Source: an uncultured Alphaproteobacteria bacterium
GTDB lineage: Bacteria > Pseudomonadota > Alphaproteobacteria > Puniceispirillales > Puniceispirillaceae
Assembly (NCBI GenBank): GCA_913031555.1
Contig: CAJWDO010000001.1
Coordinates: 1-36,012, forward strand
DNA: 36,012 nt
Direction: 5' to 3'
Shown here one piece after another: positions 6,982-15,227 of this stretch (positions are counted from its first letter, which is position 1; every line of letters begins with the position of its first letter). A model generated the notes under the pieces. The model was given only the letters and a program-made list of their open reading frames with translations. It was not told the DNA's origin and ran no database searches. Made by a program: the position numbers and the translations under genes.

Positions 6982-8097
6982 CTAGGCTTCGATTTCGCCT
7001 GATTTGATGGCGGCGGCGCGATCCTCGACAAGGCCGACAACATGCTCGACGATGTCACCATTCGTCAACCTGTGATCGGCCATGCCGGACACATAGAGTT
7101 GATGCGTGCCGCGACCACCACCCGTCAGCCCGATATCGGTCTCACGGGCCTCGCCGGGACCATTGACGACACAGCCGATGATCGACACCGTCATCGGAAC
7201 GTCGATATGTTCCAGCCGTTCCTCGATTGTCTGCACGGTGCTGATCACGTCGAATTGCTGGCGCGCGCATGAAGGGCATGAAATCACCGTCACACCGCGG
7301 CGGCGCAACCCCAGCGACTTCAGCATCTCATAGGCAACCCGTACTTCTTCGGCGGGGTCGGCCGACAACGAGACGCGGATCGTGTCACCAATGCCGGCCC
7401 ACAGCAACCCACCAAGCCCGATCGCCGACTTGACCGTGCCGGCGCGCAGGCCGCCGGCTTCGGTGATGCCAATATGAAGTGGACAGTCGATGGCATCGGC
7501 AAGCTGTTGATAGGCGGCAACGGCCAGAAACACGTCGGATGCCTTTACCGAAATCTTGAATTCATGGAAATCGTTATCCTGCAGGATGCGCGCATGTTCC
7601 AGCGCCGATTCAACGAGCGCCTCGGGACATGGTTCGGCATATTTTTCCAGAAGATGCTTTTCCAGCGAGCCGGCATTGACGCCGATCCGCATCGAACAGC
7701 CATGGTCGCGCGCCGCGCTGATCACCTCCCGAACACGGTCGGCCCGACCGATATTGCCGGGATTGATCCGCAGACAGGCGGCGCCGGCGGCGGCGGCCTC
7801 GATGGCGCGGCGATAATGAAAGTGAATGTCGGCGATGATCGGCACCGGACTTGCCGCACAGATTTCACGCAGCGCCGCGGTGCTGTCCTGGTCGGGGCAT
7901 GACACGCGGACAATGTCGACGCCGGCGGTGGCGGCAGCATCGATTTGCGCCAGTGTGGCTTTGACATCCGTCGTCGGTGTGTTGGTCATGGTCTGCACCG
8001 AAATCGGTGCATCCCCGCCAACAGGCACGGTGCCGACCATAATCTGGCGGCACTGACGACGTTCAATGGTTCTGTAGGCTCGGTAGGCGTTGGCCAC
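6982..8097 (-). CDS. ispG: 4-hydroxy-3-methylbut-2-enyl diphosphate synthase (GcpE)
   Basis: IspG converts 2-C-methyl-D-erythritol cyclodiphosphate to HMBPP in the non-mevalonate isoprenoid pathway, using a 4Fe-4S cluster. The 371 residues match the bacterial two-domain form. There is a TIM barrel with SVQTMTNTPTTD and ADIHFHYRRA, then the iron-sulfur domain with cysteines in CPSCARQQFD and IIGCVVNGPGEA, plus the conserved glutamate that completes the cluster. The start codon is GTG at 8097, preceded by GAGGAG with ten bases between, a credible ribosome binding site. It lies between rodZ (86 bases upstream) and hisS. Confidence 0.96.
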   Translation of the reverse strand: MANAYRAYRTIERRQCRQIMVGTVPVGGDAPISVQTMTNTPTTDVKATLAQIDAAATAGVDIVRVSCPDQDSTAALREICAASPVPIIADIHFHYRRAIEAAAAGAACLRINPGNIGRADRVREVISAARDHGCSMRIGVNAGSLEKHLLEKYAEPCPEALVESALEHARILQDNDFHEFKISVKASDVFLAVAAYQQLADAIDCPLHIGITEAGGLRAGTVKSAIGLGGLLWAGIGDTIRVSLSADPAEEVRVAYEMLKSLGLRRRGVTVISCPSCARQQFDVISTVQTIEERLEHIDVPMTVSIIGCVVNGPGEARETDIGLTGGGRGTHQLYVSGMADHRLTNGDIVEHVVGLVEDRAAAIKSGEIEA

Positions 8098-8183
8098 GGC
8101 CGGCGCACTCCTCTTGGTCAGGCGGAAGGGACGTTACCCTTTACTGTACGCGAAAACCAGCCAGTCCCTCGCGCCGAGGTGTT

Positions 8184-9518
8184 CTAGAATTGATTGCGAA
8201 GCTTAGTGGCGTCAAGCAGCAGGTCGCGCAGGATTTCACCCGGATCACCAACCGAACGCACCGTGCCATCATTGAAGACCAGTTCAAGACCGCCAGCGTT
8301 GCCGGTACTGAGATACAGGCGGTCACGGCTGTCCACCATGTAAGTATCACCGTCCCGCATCAGCTTTGCCATCACTTCCTCGCCATCATTGCGAATGATC
8401 TCAACCCAACTGGCACCGGCGGCCCGAAGTGTGATTTCCAACTCTGGCACACGCTGGCGGGCGAAAGCGACACCGGTCCCGATCTGGCTGGACATCGTGT
8501 TGTCCATGGCGTCCGTGCTGTCAGGCGTGACGGTCGCCATCTGGTCAGCCACCACATCATCGGCTGGCCGGGTTGTCAGCGCCCCCTCGACAGCACCAAG
8601 ATCCGTTCCGCCCGCGGAGGTCGCCATGGTCGCGCCAGGAAGAGTCGCAGTTGGCAGAGCGGCTGTTGGCAGGACGCCCGTTGGCGTGGCCGCCCCGGAC
8701 TGCGCACCGTCGGCAAGCGTACCAGTCACCGGTTGCGTCTCTTCGGACGTCTCATCCACCGATATGGCCGCGATGTCTATTTCAACAGCCGGCGCCGCTT
8801 CAAGGATGGGCACCTCCGCCACCAACTCGCCAAATTCAATGGTGTCGGCAGCAATAGTGACAGGGGCCGGAAGCGGCGCAACCGCATCAGCCGGCGCCCC
8901 GGCACCATTCGTCACCATCCCATCCGCAGCGTCGGAAGAGTTGGCCAAATCGGCAGTGGACAGATCGGCACTGGGCAAAACGGCAGCGGCCAAATCAACC
9001 GGCTCGACATCGGTCTTGGCCATGTCGTCAGGCTCGGTTACGGCCAATTCAATTTGTGGCAGCACCACAGCTTCAGGCTCGGACTCACCAATCAGCGCGG
9101 TCAACAAATCCGGCTTGCCAACAGCATACCAACCCCCATACCCCATCACCGCAAAAATAACGATAATCGACGCCAGCATCGCTCCTGACCGCTGCGGGCG
9201 CTGGGTATCGACGGGAAAACTGTAGGACGGATCCTTTTCGCCATCATTGAGGAGAGCCCGATAACGCTGTGCCACCACAACGCCGTCCAAGCCGACTTCC
9301 TTCGCAAAGCTTCGCAAATAGCCGGCAACATAGGTGGAGCCCGGCAGCGAGTCGAAATCGCCGGCCTCAATACTCTTCAAATGATGTTTGGAAATCCGCA
9401 GGAGTTGCGATAACTCACTGATTTGAAGTCTTTCTTTAAGGCGAGCAGAGTTAAGATCAGCTCCAATCCGGACGAAGCTGTCCTTTACAACGCTTTCATC
9501 GCGCGCCTCAAATTCCAT
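8184..9518 (-). CDS. rodZ: RodZ-like protein: helix-turn-helix, one membrane helix, DUF4115
   Basis: RodZ links the MreB cytoskeleton to the elongation machinery at the inner membrane. The 444-residue product has a cytoplasmic HTH_25/XRE-type domain (about 18-90, ending in YVAGYLRSFAKEVGLD). A single membrane helix follows (about 112-133, SGAMLASIIVIFAVMGYGGW), then a long Ala/Thr/Asp-rich periplasmic linker and a C-terminal DUF4115 domain (about 350-440, RVPELEITLRAAGASWVEI). The linker includes two 15-bp tandem arrays (8641-8685 and 8943-9002) encoding five-residue repeats. Placement next to ispG is common for rodZ in proteobacteria. Confidence 0.88.
   Translation of the reverse strand: MEFEARDESVVKDSFVRIGADLNSARLKERLQISELSQLLRISKHHLKSIEAGDFDSLPGSTYVAGYLRSFAKEVGLDGVVVAQRYRALLNDGEKDPSYSFPVDTQRPQRSGAMLASIIVIFAVMGYGGWYAVGKPDLLTALIGESEPEAVVLPQIELAVTEPDDMAKTDVEPVDLAAAVLPSADLSTADLANSSDAADGMVTNGAGAPADAVAPLPAPVTIAADTIEFGELVAEVPILEAAPAVEIDIAAISVDETSEETQPVTGTLADGAQSGAATPTGVLPTAALPTATLPGATMATSAGGTDLGAVEGALTTRPADDVVADQMATVTPDSTDAMDNTMSSQIGTGVAFARQRVPELEITLRAAGASWVEIIRNDGEEVMAKLMRDGDTYMVDSRDRLYLSTGNAGGLELVFNDGTVRSVGDPGEILRDLLLDATKLRNQF
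8641..8685 (-). repeat. 15-bp tandem array in the rodZ linker (first)
   Basis: Three 15-bp units (8641-8655, 8656-8670, 8671-8685) share GTTGGC at their ends and encode degenerate pentapeptides of the LPTA[A/T/V] type on the minus strand. A more diverged unit may precede at 8626-8640. Confidence 0.7.
8943..9002 (-). repeat. 15-bp tandem array in the rodZ linker (second)
   Basis: Four 15-bp units start at 8943, 8958, 8973 and 8988, with the form GGCCAAATCGGCAGT. They encode the Ala/Asp/Ser/Leu-rich stretch DLAAAVLPSADLSTADLANS of the periplasmic linker. The unit is a multiple of three, so copy changes keep the frame. Confidence 0.75.
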
Positions 9519-9745
9519 AACAGCCCACGCGGTATCAATTTCTTCCTGTAGATAACATTATCCCAAATCGCCAAGAATGCCAACATTTCAACGGCTCAAA
9601 TCAAGGTTAATTCCAAAATCCCTGCCCAGAAACCTTGGTCAGAAGCCTTGGCCAAAACCCTTGGCCGGAAACCCTGGAAAGCAATCCCTGCAAGGACGAA
9701 GCACAAACCCACAGCCTGTGGCGGCGCTGACAGACCCGTGGCAGT
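9519..9745. other. lysC-rodZ spacer
   Basis: This 227-base gap between two minus-strand genes holds a 13-bp tandem array (listed separately). An A/T-rich stretch lies next to rodZ, including GATAAT on the minus strand (complement near 9560), which could be a -10 element. The best -35 match is at a poor spacing, so no promoter is claimed. No hairpin with a U-run was seen after lysC. Confidence 0.5.
9615..9692 (-). repeat. 13-bp tandem array, six degenerate copies
   Basis: Units begin at 9615, 9628, 9641, 9654, 9667 and 9680. The clearest are AGAAACCTTGGTC, AGAAGCCTTGGCC and AAAACCCTTGGCC; the outer units are more diverged. The array lies between lysC and rodZ. TTGGCC-type half sites give it local dyad symmetry. 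Confidence 0.8.
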
Positions 9746-10969
9746 TCAATCCTCGGCGTCGAGCCCGAAAGCGGCATGAAGACTGCGCACCGCCAATTCG
9801 GTATATTCGGCTGCGATAAGTACCGAAATCTTGATTTCGGAGGTCGAGATGACCTCAATATTGATTCCACGCTCGGCAAGTGTCTCGAACATTGTCCGGG
9901 CGACCCCCGGCTGTGATCGCATTGCCATCCCGACCACCGAGATCTTGGTGACGTCATCCTTGGCGTCGACCCCGTCAAAGCCAAGTGACCCGCGGCTTGC
10001 CTCGATGATTTCAAGAGCCTTGGCAAGGTCGCCACGCCCGAGCGAGAAAGTGATATCGGTCTTCTGCCCCTCGCTGGCCGCCGTCTGCACGATCATGTCG
10101 ACATTGATGTGGTTTTCAGCAAGCGTGCCGAAAATCGCCGCTGCGATCCCCGGCCTGTCGGGGAGCCCCTGGATGGTAAGCTTGGCCTCGTCCGGGCTAT
10201 AGGCTATGCCACTGATTTTTTCCTGTTCCACGATTGCATCCTCGTTGACGACAAGCGTTCCCGGCGCGTCTGTAAAGCTGGAGCGCACCTGTAGATTGAC
10301 ATTATGGCGCATGGCCATGGCAACAGACCGCGTCTGCAGCACCTTGGCACCGAGTGACGCCATCTCGAGCATCTCCTCGAAGGAGATCTGATCCAGCTTC
10401 TGCGCCCGTGGCGCGATCCGCGGATCGGTCGTGTAGACACCATCGACATCGGTATAGATATCACAACGATCGGCATTCAGAGCCGCCGCCAGCGCCACCG
10501 CCGAGGTGTCGGACCCACCGCGCCCCAGAGTCGAGATACGACCATCCGGTGCCAATCCCTGAAAGCCGGCAACCACGGCCACCTGGCCTGTCGCGAGTCG
10601 CTCACGCATAACGCCGGTATCGATGCTCTGGATCCGCGCGGCACCATGCACCTCGTCTGTATGGACCGGGATCTGCCAGCCAAGCCAGGAGCGGGCATCG
10701 ACGCCCATATTCTGCAGGGCGATGGCCAGCAACCCGACCGTCACCTGCTCGCCTGTGGCGACGATGGCGTCATATTCGCGGGCGTCATGCATCGGCCCGA
10801 TATCTCGCGCCCAGGACACAAGCTGATTTGTCGTGCCGGCCATGGCCGAGACAACGACAGCAACCTGGTTCCCGGATTCGACCTCGGATTTGACGCGTGA
10901 GGCGACATTCCGGATGCGGTCAAGATCCCCTACCGAGGTTCCACCAAATTTTTGAACAATGAGAGCCAT
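9746..10969 (-). CDS. lysC: aspartate kinase
   Basis: Aspartate kinase phosphorylates aspartate, the first step toward lysine, threonine, methionine and diaminopimelate. The 407-residue product opens with MALIVQKFGGTSVGD, the KFGGTS nucleotide-binding signature at residues 7-12. The amino-acid kinase domain runs to about 250 (GRGGSDTSAVALAAAL, TDVDGVYTTDPRI). Two ACT domains follow, with FGTLAENHINVDMIVQ and MFETLAERGINIEVISTSEIKIS; these are the usual site of feedback inhibition by lysine and/or threonine. It is a stand-alone enzyme with no homoserine dehydrogenase fusion. It is divergent from ubiG, with 74 bases between. Confidence 0.96.
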   Translation of the reverse strand: MALIVQKFGGTSVGDLDRIRNVASRVKSEVESGNQVAVVVSAMAGTTNQLVSWARDIGPMHDAREYDAIVATGEQVTVGLLAIALQNMGVDARSWLGWQIPVHTDEVHGAARIQSIDTGVMRERLATGQVAVVAGFQGLAPDGRISTLGRGGSDTSAVALAAALNADRCDIYTDVDGVYTTDPRIAPRAQKLDQISFEEMLEMASLGAKVLQTRSVAMAMRHNVNLQVRSSFTDAPGTLVVNEDAIVEQEKISGIAYSPDEAKLTIQGLPDRPGIAAAIFGTLAENHINVDMIVQTAASEGQKTDITFSLGRGDLAKALEIIEASRGSLGFDGVDAKDDVTKISVVGMAMRSQPGVARTMFETLAERGINIEVISTSEIKISVLIAAEYTELAVRSLHAAFGLDAED

Positions 10970-11043
10970 TTTTGTCTTATGGTTGCCACGACTTATAGAA
11001 AACCGCAGCTTTCATAACGATTCCGGCCGGATGGGGCAAGCCC

Positions 11044-11778
11044 ATGGACACCACAGCGGACCAAAAAGAAATTGATAATTTCGCGGCCATGTCCGCGCAT
11101 TGGTGGGATGAGAGCGGGCCAATGGCCCCGCTGCATGCCTTTGCGCCGGTGCGAATCGACTATATTCTGGACAGTGTCCGGCGGATCGGCACATCCGGCG
11201 ATGGCAGGCTTGAGGGGCTGCGAATCCTCGATATCGGCTGCGGTGGCGGGATCCTTGCCGAACCGATGGCGCGACTTGGCGGGCAGGTGACAGGCATCGA
11301 CGCCACGCCAGAGGCCATAGAGGCGGCAAAGGCACATGCAAAGACCACCGGCCTCGCAATCGATTACCAATGCACCACCGCCGAGGCTCTGGCCGCGAGC
11401 GGCGCGCAATATGACCTCGTATACGCATCCGAGGTGATCGAGCATGTCACCGACAGGCGGCTGTTCGCCGCCTCGATGGCCACGATGCTGGCACCTGGCG
11501 GCACCGTTGTCATCACCACCATCAACCGCACGCTGGCTTCATTTGCGCTGGCCAAGGTGGCGCTGGAATATGTGCTTCGGACGGTACCGGCAGGAACGCA
11601 TGATCCGGCGCGTTTCGTGCGGCCAGCCGAACTTCGCGACGAATTTGCCGGTGCCGGCATCATGCTTGATGACATGACGGGCTTTGCACCGCTGCCGGCG
11701 CGCAGGATCGGCGGGAACGGGTTCATACGTGTGGGAAGTCTTGCCGTGAATTACGGGGCCAGCGGCACGCATGCCTGA
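11044..11778 (+). CDS. ubiG: bifunctional ubiquinone O-methyltransferase
   Basis: UbiG performs both O-methylations of ubiquinone synthesis, using S-adenosylmethionine. The 244-residue product shows the family N-terminus (EIDNFAAMSAHWWDESGPMAPLHAFAPVRIDYI) and SAM motif I, LDIGCGGGILAEPMARLG (about residues 63-80). It also has VYASEVIEHVTDRRLF and a C-terminal FVRPAELRDEFAGAG segment. It faces lysC at its 5' end and converges on a DUF1178 gene. A UbiG/lysC divergent pair is a common alphaproteobacterial arrangement. Confidence 0.95.
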   Translation: MDTTADQKEIDNFAAMSAHWWDESGPMAPLHAFAPVRIDYILDSVRRIGTSGDGRLEGLRILDIGCGGGILAEPMARLGGQVTGIDATPEAIEAAKAHAKTTGLAIDYQCTTAEALAASGAQYDLVYASEVIEHVTDRRLFAASMATMLAPGGTVVITTINRTLASFALAKVALEYVLRTVPAGTHDPARFVRPAELRDEFAGAGIMLDDMTGFAPLPARRIGGNGFIRVGSLAVNYGASGTHA

Positions 11779-11781
11779 AGA

Positions 11782-11799
11782 CCGGGTGGTACGTCCCGG
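11782..11799. terminator. short hairpin between ubiG and the DUF1178 gene
   Basis: CCGGG (11782-11786), eight bases, then CCCGG (11795-11799) form a 5-bp stem in the 24 bases between the two convergent stop codons. No U-run follows. This is the weakest of the convergent-junction hairpins in the window. Confidence 0.3.
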
Positions 11800-11802
11800 C
11801 GT

Positions 11803-12276
11803 CTAATTATCCTTCGACAGCCACGGAATATCCATCACGGTAATGCCTTCCTCGTCGAGCGCCTCGCGCTCTTCTTCCGTGGCCTTGCCATAGATACCTT
11901 CAGCCTCGACCTCGCCATAATGGATCTTGCGGGCCTCCTCGGCGAACTCGTCACCGACATCCCGGCACTCATCCTTGATTTTCGATTGCAGCGCCCGCAT
12001 TTCGGACATCAGGGCGTGCATGCGCCGCGCCGCCTCTTCCGGCAGTGCGGCGGCATTTGGCGGTGCCGGAACATTCGGGGCCTCGGGCGGCGGTGCGGAT
12101 TTGCGGGTTTTCGGGCTGGCAAGGTTGGGCGCCATCAGCGCGCGCCGCACCCCGGCCGTGCCGCAGGAAGGACATGTCAAAAGCCCGGATTCCTGTTGTG
12201 ATTCAAAAGCGGCCGAATCACCGAACCACCCTTCGAATTCGTGGTCTTCCTCGCATATGAGTTGATATTTGATCAT
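11803..12276 (-). CDS. DUF1178 family protein
   Basis: The 157-residue product starts MIKYQLICEEDHEFEGWF and continues to LLTCPSCGTAGVRRALMAPNLA, the DUF1178 pattern. The early C-x3-H and the CPSC knuckle suggest zinc binding. The middle is Ala/Pro-rich, and the C-terminal half is helical, ending in the conserved YGEVEAEGIYGKATEEEREALDEEGI region. Its biochemical function is unknown. It follows secA on the minus strand with only 21 bases between, so the two are probably co-transcribed. Confidence 0.85.
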   Translation of the reverse strand: MIKYQLICEEDHEFEGWFGDSAAFESQQESGLLTCPSCGTAGVRRALMAPNLASPKTRKSAPPPEAPNVPAPPNAAALPEEAARRMHALMSEMRALQSKIKDECRDVGDEFAEEARKIHYGEVEAEGIYGKATEEEREALDEEGITVMDIPWLSKDN

Positions 12277-12297
12277 CTCTCTCTGCCCTATCCCGGG

Positions 12298-14898
12298 TCA
12301 GCTCAACCGGCCGTGGCAATGTTTGTATTTCTTGCCCGACCCACAGGGGCAGGGCTCGTTACGCGACACCTTGCGCTGGGGCATGGCACGCGGCGCCTGC
12401 GCTCCGGTCGTCGCAACCTCTTCCGGTTCGGGCTGGCGGATTTCTACATGGCTGAGAACCATCGTCACCGTTTCGCGAAGACCGGCAAGAAGCGATTCGA
12501 ACATCGTGAAAGCTTCGCGCTTATATTCGTTCAACGGGTCCTTCTGCGCATAGGCGCGAAGCGAGATGCCCTGACGAAGCTGATCAAGGCTCAGCAGATG
12601 TTCCTTCCATTGCTGGTCAAGCACCTGCAGAAGCAGCGATTTCTCGGCCGTCCGCATGGTCTCGGGCCCGATCCGCACCGCCTTTTCGGCCATATAGCGG
12701 TCCGACATGCCGGTCAGCCGTTCCTCGATCTCGGTCTCGGCGACACCATCCTCGGCGAACCATTCCTCGGCCGGAACCTCGAGCGCCAGCACCTTGGTGG
12801 CGTCGGTTCGCAGCTGTTCAGCATCCCACTGGTCGCTGAATGTTCCCGCCGGCACCGCCCTCTCGACAATCTGCGCCACAGCTTCACGGCGCATCTCCGT
12901 GACCGTGTCCTGAACGTCGCTTGACCGCATGATCTCCTTGCGCTGCTCGAAGATGACGGTTCGCTGGTCATTCATCACATCGTCGAATTTCAAAAGCTGC
13001 TTGCGTATCTCGAAATTGCGCGCCTCGACCTTGGACTGGGCCTTTTCAACAGCCTTGTTGATCCAGGGATGGACGATGGCCTCACCCTCTTCGAGACCAA
13101 GTTTCTGCAACATGCCGTCGAGCTTTTCCGACCCGAAAATCCGCATCAGATCATCCTGCAGCGACAGGAAGAATTTCGACGCGCCGGGGTCGCCCTGACG
13201 GCCGGTTCGGCCACGAAGCTGATTGTCGATACGTCGCGATTCATGGCGTTCGGTGCCAATGACATATAGTCCGCCAGCGGCAAGCGACCGCTCTTTCAGC
13301 ATCGTCACTTCAGCGACAATGGCGTCGTGCTCGGATTCCGACAATTCGCCACCATCGGCCTCGACCTCGAGCCGCATGTCGAGATTGCCGCCAAGCTGGA
13401 TGTCGGTGCCGCGGCCGGCCATGTTGGTGGCGATGGTGACCGCGCCGGGAACGCCGGCCTGGGCGATGATCTTTGCCTCCTCGGCGTGGAAACGCGCATT
13501 CAGCACCTTATGTTCGATCTTGCGACCTTTCAGAACCTCCGAAAGTGCTTCGGATTTCTCGATGCTGACCGTGCCGACAAGCACTGGCTGACCACGCTCG
13601 CGGCAATCGGCGATCAGATCGATGACAGCGTTGTCACGCTCCTCGCTGGTCCGGTAGACCTCGTCATCATGGTCGATCCGCTGCACCTCGACATTGGTCG
13701 GAATGGCGGTGACCTCGAGCTGGTAGATTTCCGAGAATTCGCCAGCCTCGGTCATCGCCGTGCCGGTCATGCCGGAAAGCTTTTCATAGAGGCGGAAATA
13801 GTTCTGGAAGGTGACCGAGGCGACCGTCTGGTTCTCAGCTTGAATTTCGACCCCTTCACGCGCCTCGATAGCCTGATGAAGACCCTCCGAAAAGCGCCGG
13901 CCTTCCATCGCCCGGCCGGTGAATTCATCGATGATCACGATCTGGCCGTTCTTGATCATGTAATGGCTGTCACGCTGGAACAGCTTGTGCGCCCGCAGCG
14001 CCTGGTTCACATGATGCAGCAGGCCGACATTCTCGATGTCATAGAGCGTACCCTCGCCCATCACCTCGGCAGAGCGAAGCAGATCCTCGGCATGTTCGAT
14101 GCCGGCCTCGGTCAGCGCAACCGTGCGCCCCTTCTCGTCAAGATCGTAATCCTCGGGAACAAGGTGCGGGATGGTCTTGTCGGCAACGCCATAATGTTCC
14201 GAGCTGGTTTCGGCAGGGCCGGAGATGATCAGCGGCGTGCGCGCCTCGTCGATCAGGATCGAGTCAACCTCGTCGACGATGGCAAAATGGTGGTCGCGCT
14301 GCACCATGTCCTCGATCCGGAATTTCAGATTGTCGCGAAGATAATCGAACCCGAATTCATTGTTGGTGCCATAGGTAACATCGCATCTGTAAGCGGCGCG
14401 GCGGCCCTCATCCGGCAGATCGCCGGTAATACAGCCGACCGTCATGCCAAGACGTTCATAGACGCGTCCCATCCAGGCGGCGTCGCGCGAGGCCAGATAA
14501 TCGTTCACCGTGACAACATGCACGCCTTTGTCCGGCAGCGCGTTCAGGAACACCGCCAAGGTTGCGACAAGAGTCTTGCCCTCACCGGTCTTCATTTCCG
14601 AAATCTGACCTTTGTGAAGCGCGATGCCGCCCATCAGCTGGACATCGTAATGGCGCTGACCAAGGGCGCGTTTTGCCGCCTCGCGGACCCGCGCAAAGGC
14701 TTCGGGAAGAAGATCATCAAGGTTGCTGCCAGCCTCGAGACGGGCCCGCAACGCGGTCACCGATCCGGCGAGGTCATCATCGCTCAGCGCCGCGATCTCA
14801 TCTTCAAGGGCATTGATTGCCGCCACCTGCGAGGTGAATTTCCTGGTCGCACGGTCGTCACCCGACCCAAAGAGATTTTTCGCCAAAGACCCAAACAT
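12298..14898 (-). CDS. secA: preprotein translocase ATPase SecA
   Basis: SecA drives unfolded preproteins through SecYEG with ATP. The 866-residue product has Walker A in MKTGEGKTLVATLAVFLNAL and the DEVD box in IVDEVDSILIDEARTPLIISG. The second motor domain (VLVGTVSIEKSEALSEVL, ATNMAGRGTDIQLGG) follows, and a C-terminal zinc-binding SEC-C motif, CPCGSGKKYKHCHG, contacts SecB and lipids. I chose the ATG at 14898 (MFGSLAKNLFGS): GGGGA lies about eight bases upstream and the protein then matches family N-termini. The frame stays open to 14964, but that extension reads through the leader palindrome. Confidence 0.97.
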   Translation of the reverse strand: MFGSLAKNLFGSGDDRATRKFTSQVAAINALEDEIAALSDDDLAGSVTALRARLEAGSNLDDLLPEAFARVREAAKRALGQRHYDVQLMGGIALHKGQISEMKTGEGKTLVATLAVFLNALPDKGVHVVTVNDYLASRDAAWMGRVYERLGMTVGCITGDLPDEGRRAAYRCDVTYGTNNEFGFDYLRDNLKFRIEDMVQRDHHFAIVDEVDSILIDEARTPLIISGPAETSSEHYGVADKTIPHLVPEDYDLDEKGRTVALTEAGIEHAEDLLRSAEVMGEGTLYDIENVGLLHHVNQALRAHKLFQRDSHYMIKNGQIVIIDEFTGRAMEGRRFSEGLHQAIEAREGVEIQAENQTVASVTFQNYFRLYEKLSGMTGTAMTEAGEFSEIYQLEVTAIPTNVEVQRIDHDDEVYRTSEERDNAVIDLIADCRERGQPVLVGTVSIEKSEALSEVLKGRKIEHKVLNARFHAEEAKIIAQAGVPGAVTIATNMAGRGTDIQLGGNLDMRLEVEADGGELSESEHDAIVAEVTMLKERSLAAGGLYVIGTERHESRRIDNQLRGRTGRQGDPGASKFFLSLQDDLMRIFGSEKLDGMLQKLGLEEGEAIVHPWINKAVEKAQSKVEARNFEIRKQLLKFDDVMNDQRTVIFEQRKEIMRSSDVQDTVTEMRREAVAQIVERAVPAGTFSDQWDAEQLRTDATKVLALEVPAEEWFAEDGVAETEIEERLTGMSDRYMAEKAVRIGPETMRTAEKSLLLQVLDQQWKEHLLSLDQLRQGISLRAYAQKDPLNEYKREAFTMFESLLAGLRETVTMVLSHVEIRQPEPEEVATTGAQAPRAMPQRKVSRNEPCPCGSGKKYKHCHGRLS

Positions 14899-14923
14899 AC
14901 GCTTCCCCGCATCAGATGGACTG

Positions 14924-14942
14924 TCGGGTGCGTCGCACCCGA
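14924..14942. promoter_or_regulatory. 19-bp palindrome in the secA leader
   Basis: TCGGGTGCG (14924-14932), one base, then CGCACCCGA (14934-14942) are perfect 9-bp inverted arms, 25 bases upstream of the secA start codon. In the secA mRNA this folds as a 7-bp stem with a five-base loop. It is placed between the predicted promoter and the ribosome binding site, so it could affect translation or bind a regulator. Confidence 0.6.
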
Positions 14943-15005
14943 ACCGACCCGACCCGCCAGCCAACCCGTGTAATCGTGGGTCTGCAAGCGTTTCAAGCTA
15001 GTCCC

Positions 15006-15034
15006 GACATAGTGTGCGCGCCTGTCATTGTCAA
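15006..15034 (-). promoter_or_regulatory. putative secA promoter
   Basis: On the minus strand, TTGACA (complement of 15029-15034) is a perfect -35. It is followed after 17 bases by TATGTC (complement of 15006-15011), a weak -10. Transcription from here would give a leader of about 100 bases that contains the palindrome. Confidence 0.5.
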
Positions 15035-15227
15035 TCAAACCGCACCCGTCACAGCCAGATTCGCAGACCCCCGAAAAGCCTTTGAAAGAGGTGCTTTGCC
15101 GCGCATTGCGAGGCTTGAATTTGGCCGGCGCTTCGGCAACAATCGCGCAGCATTCAGAACGGCCCTCGCCATCAGCTTCGCACCGCGAGCTGTACGGGCC
15201 AACCGCGTTCATCCGAAAGGACAAGTG

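Larger units (their letters stand above)
14899..15227. other. secA / ppiC divergent intergenic region
   Basis: These 329 bases separate two divergent genes and hold no credible gene of their own. They carry the putative secA promoter, a 19-bp palindrome and a G-rich stretch in the secA leader (RNA-sense G-tracts in 14925-14970). I found no clear sigma-70 promoter for ppiC, although one must lie here unless another sigma factor is used. Confidence 0.6.

Noticed and set aside
14899..14964. N-terminal extension of SecA to 14964
   Set aside because: It is encoded by the leader palindrome; the ATG at 14898 has a better ribosome binding site and matches the family start.
13327..14973. Long open frame on the plus strand, 548 codons, opposite secA
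   Set aside because: It is fully antisense to an unmistakable secA gene, has no recognisable domain, and reflects the third-position G+C bias of the real frame.
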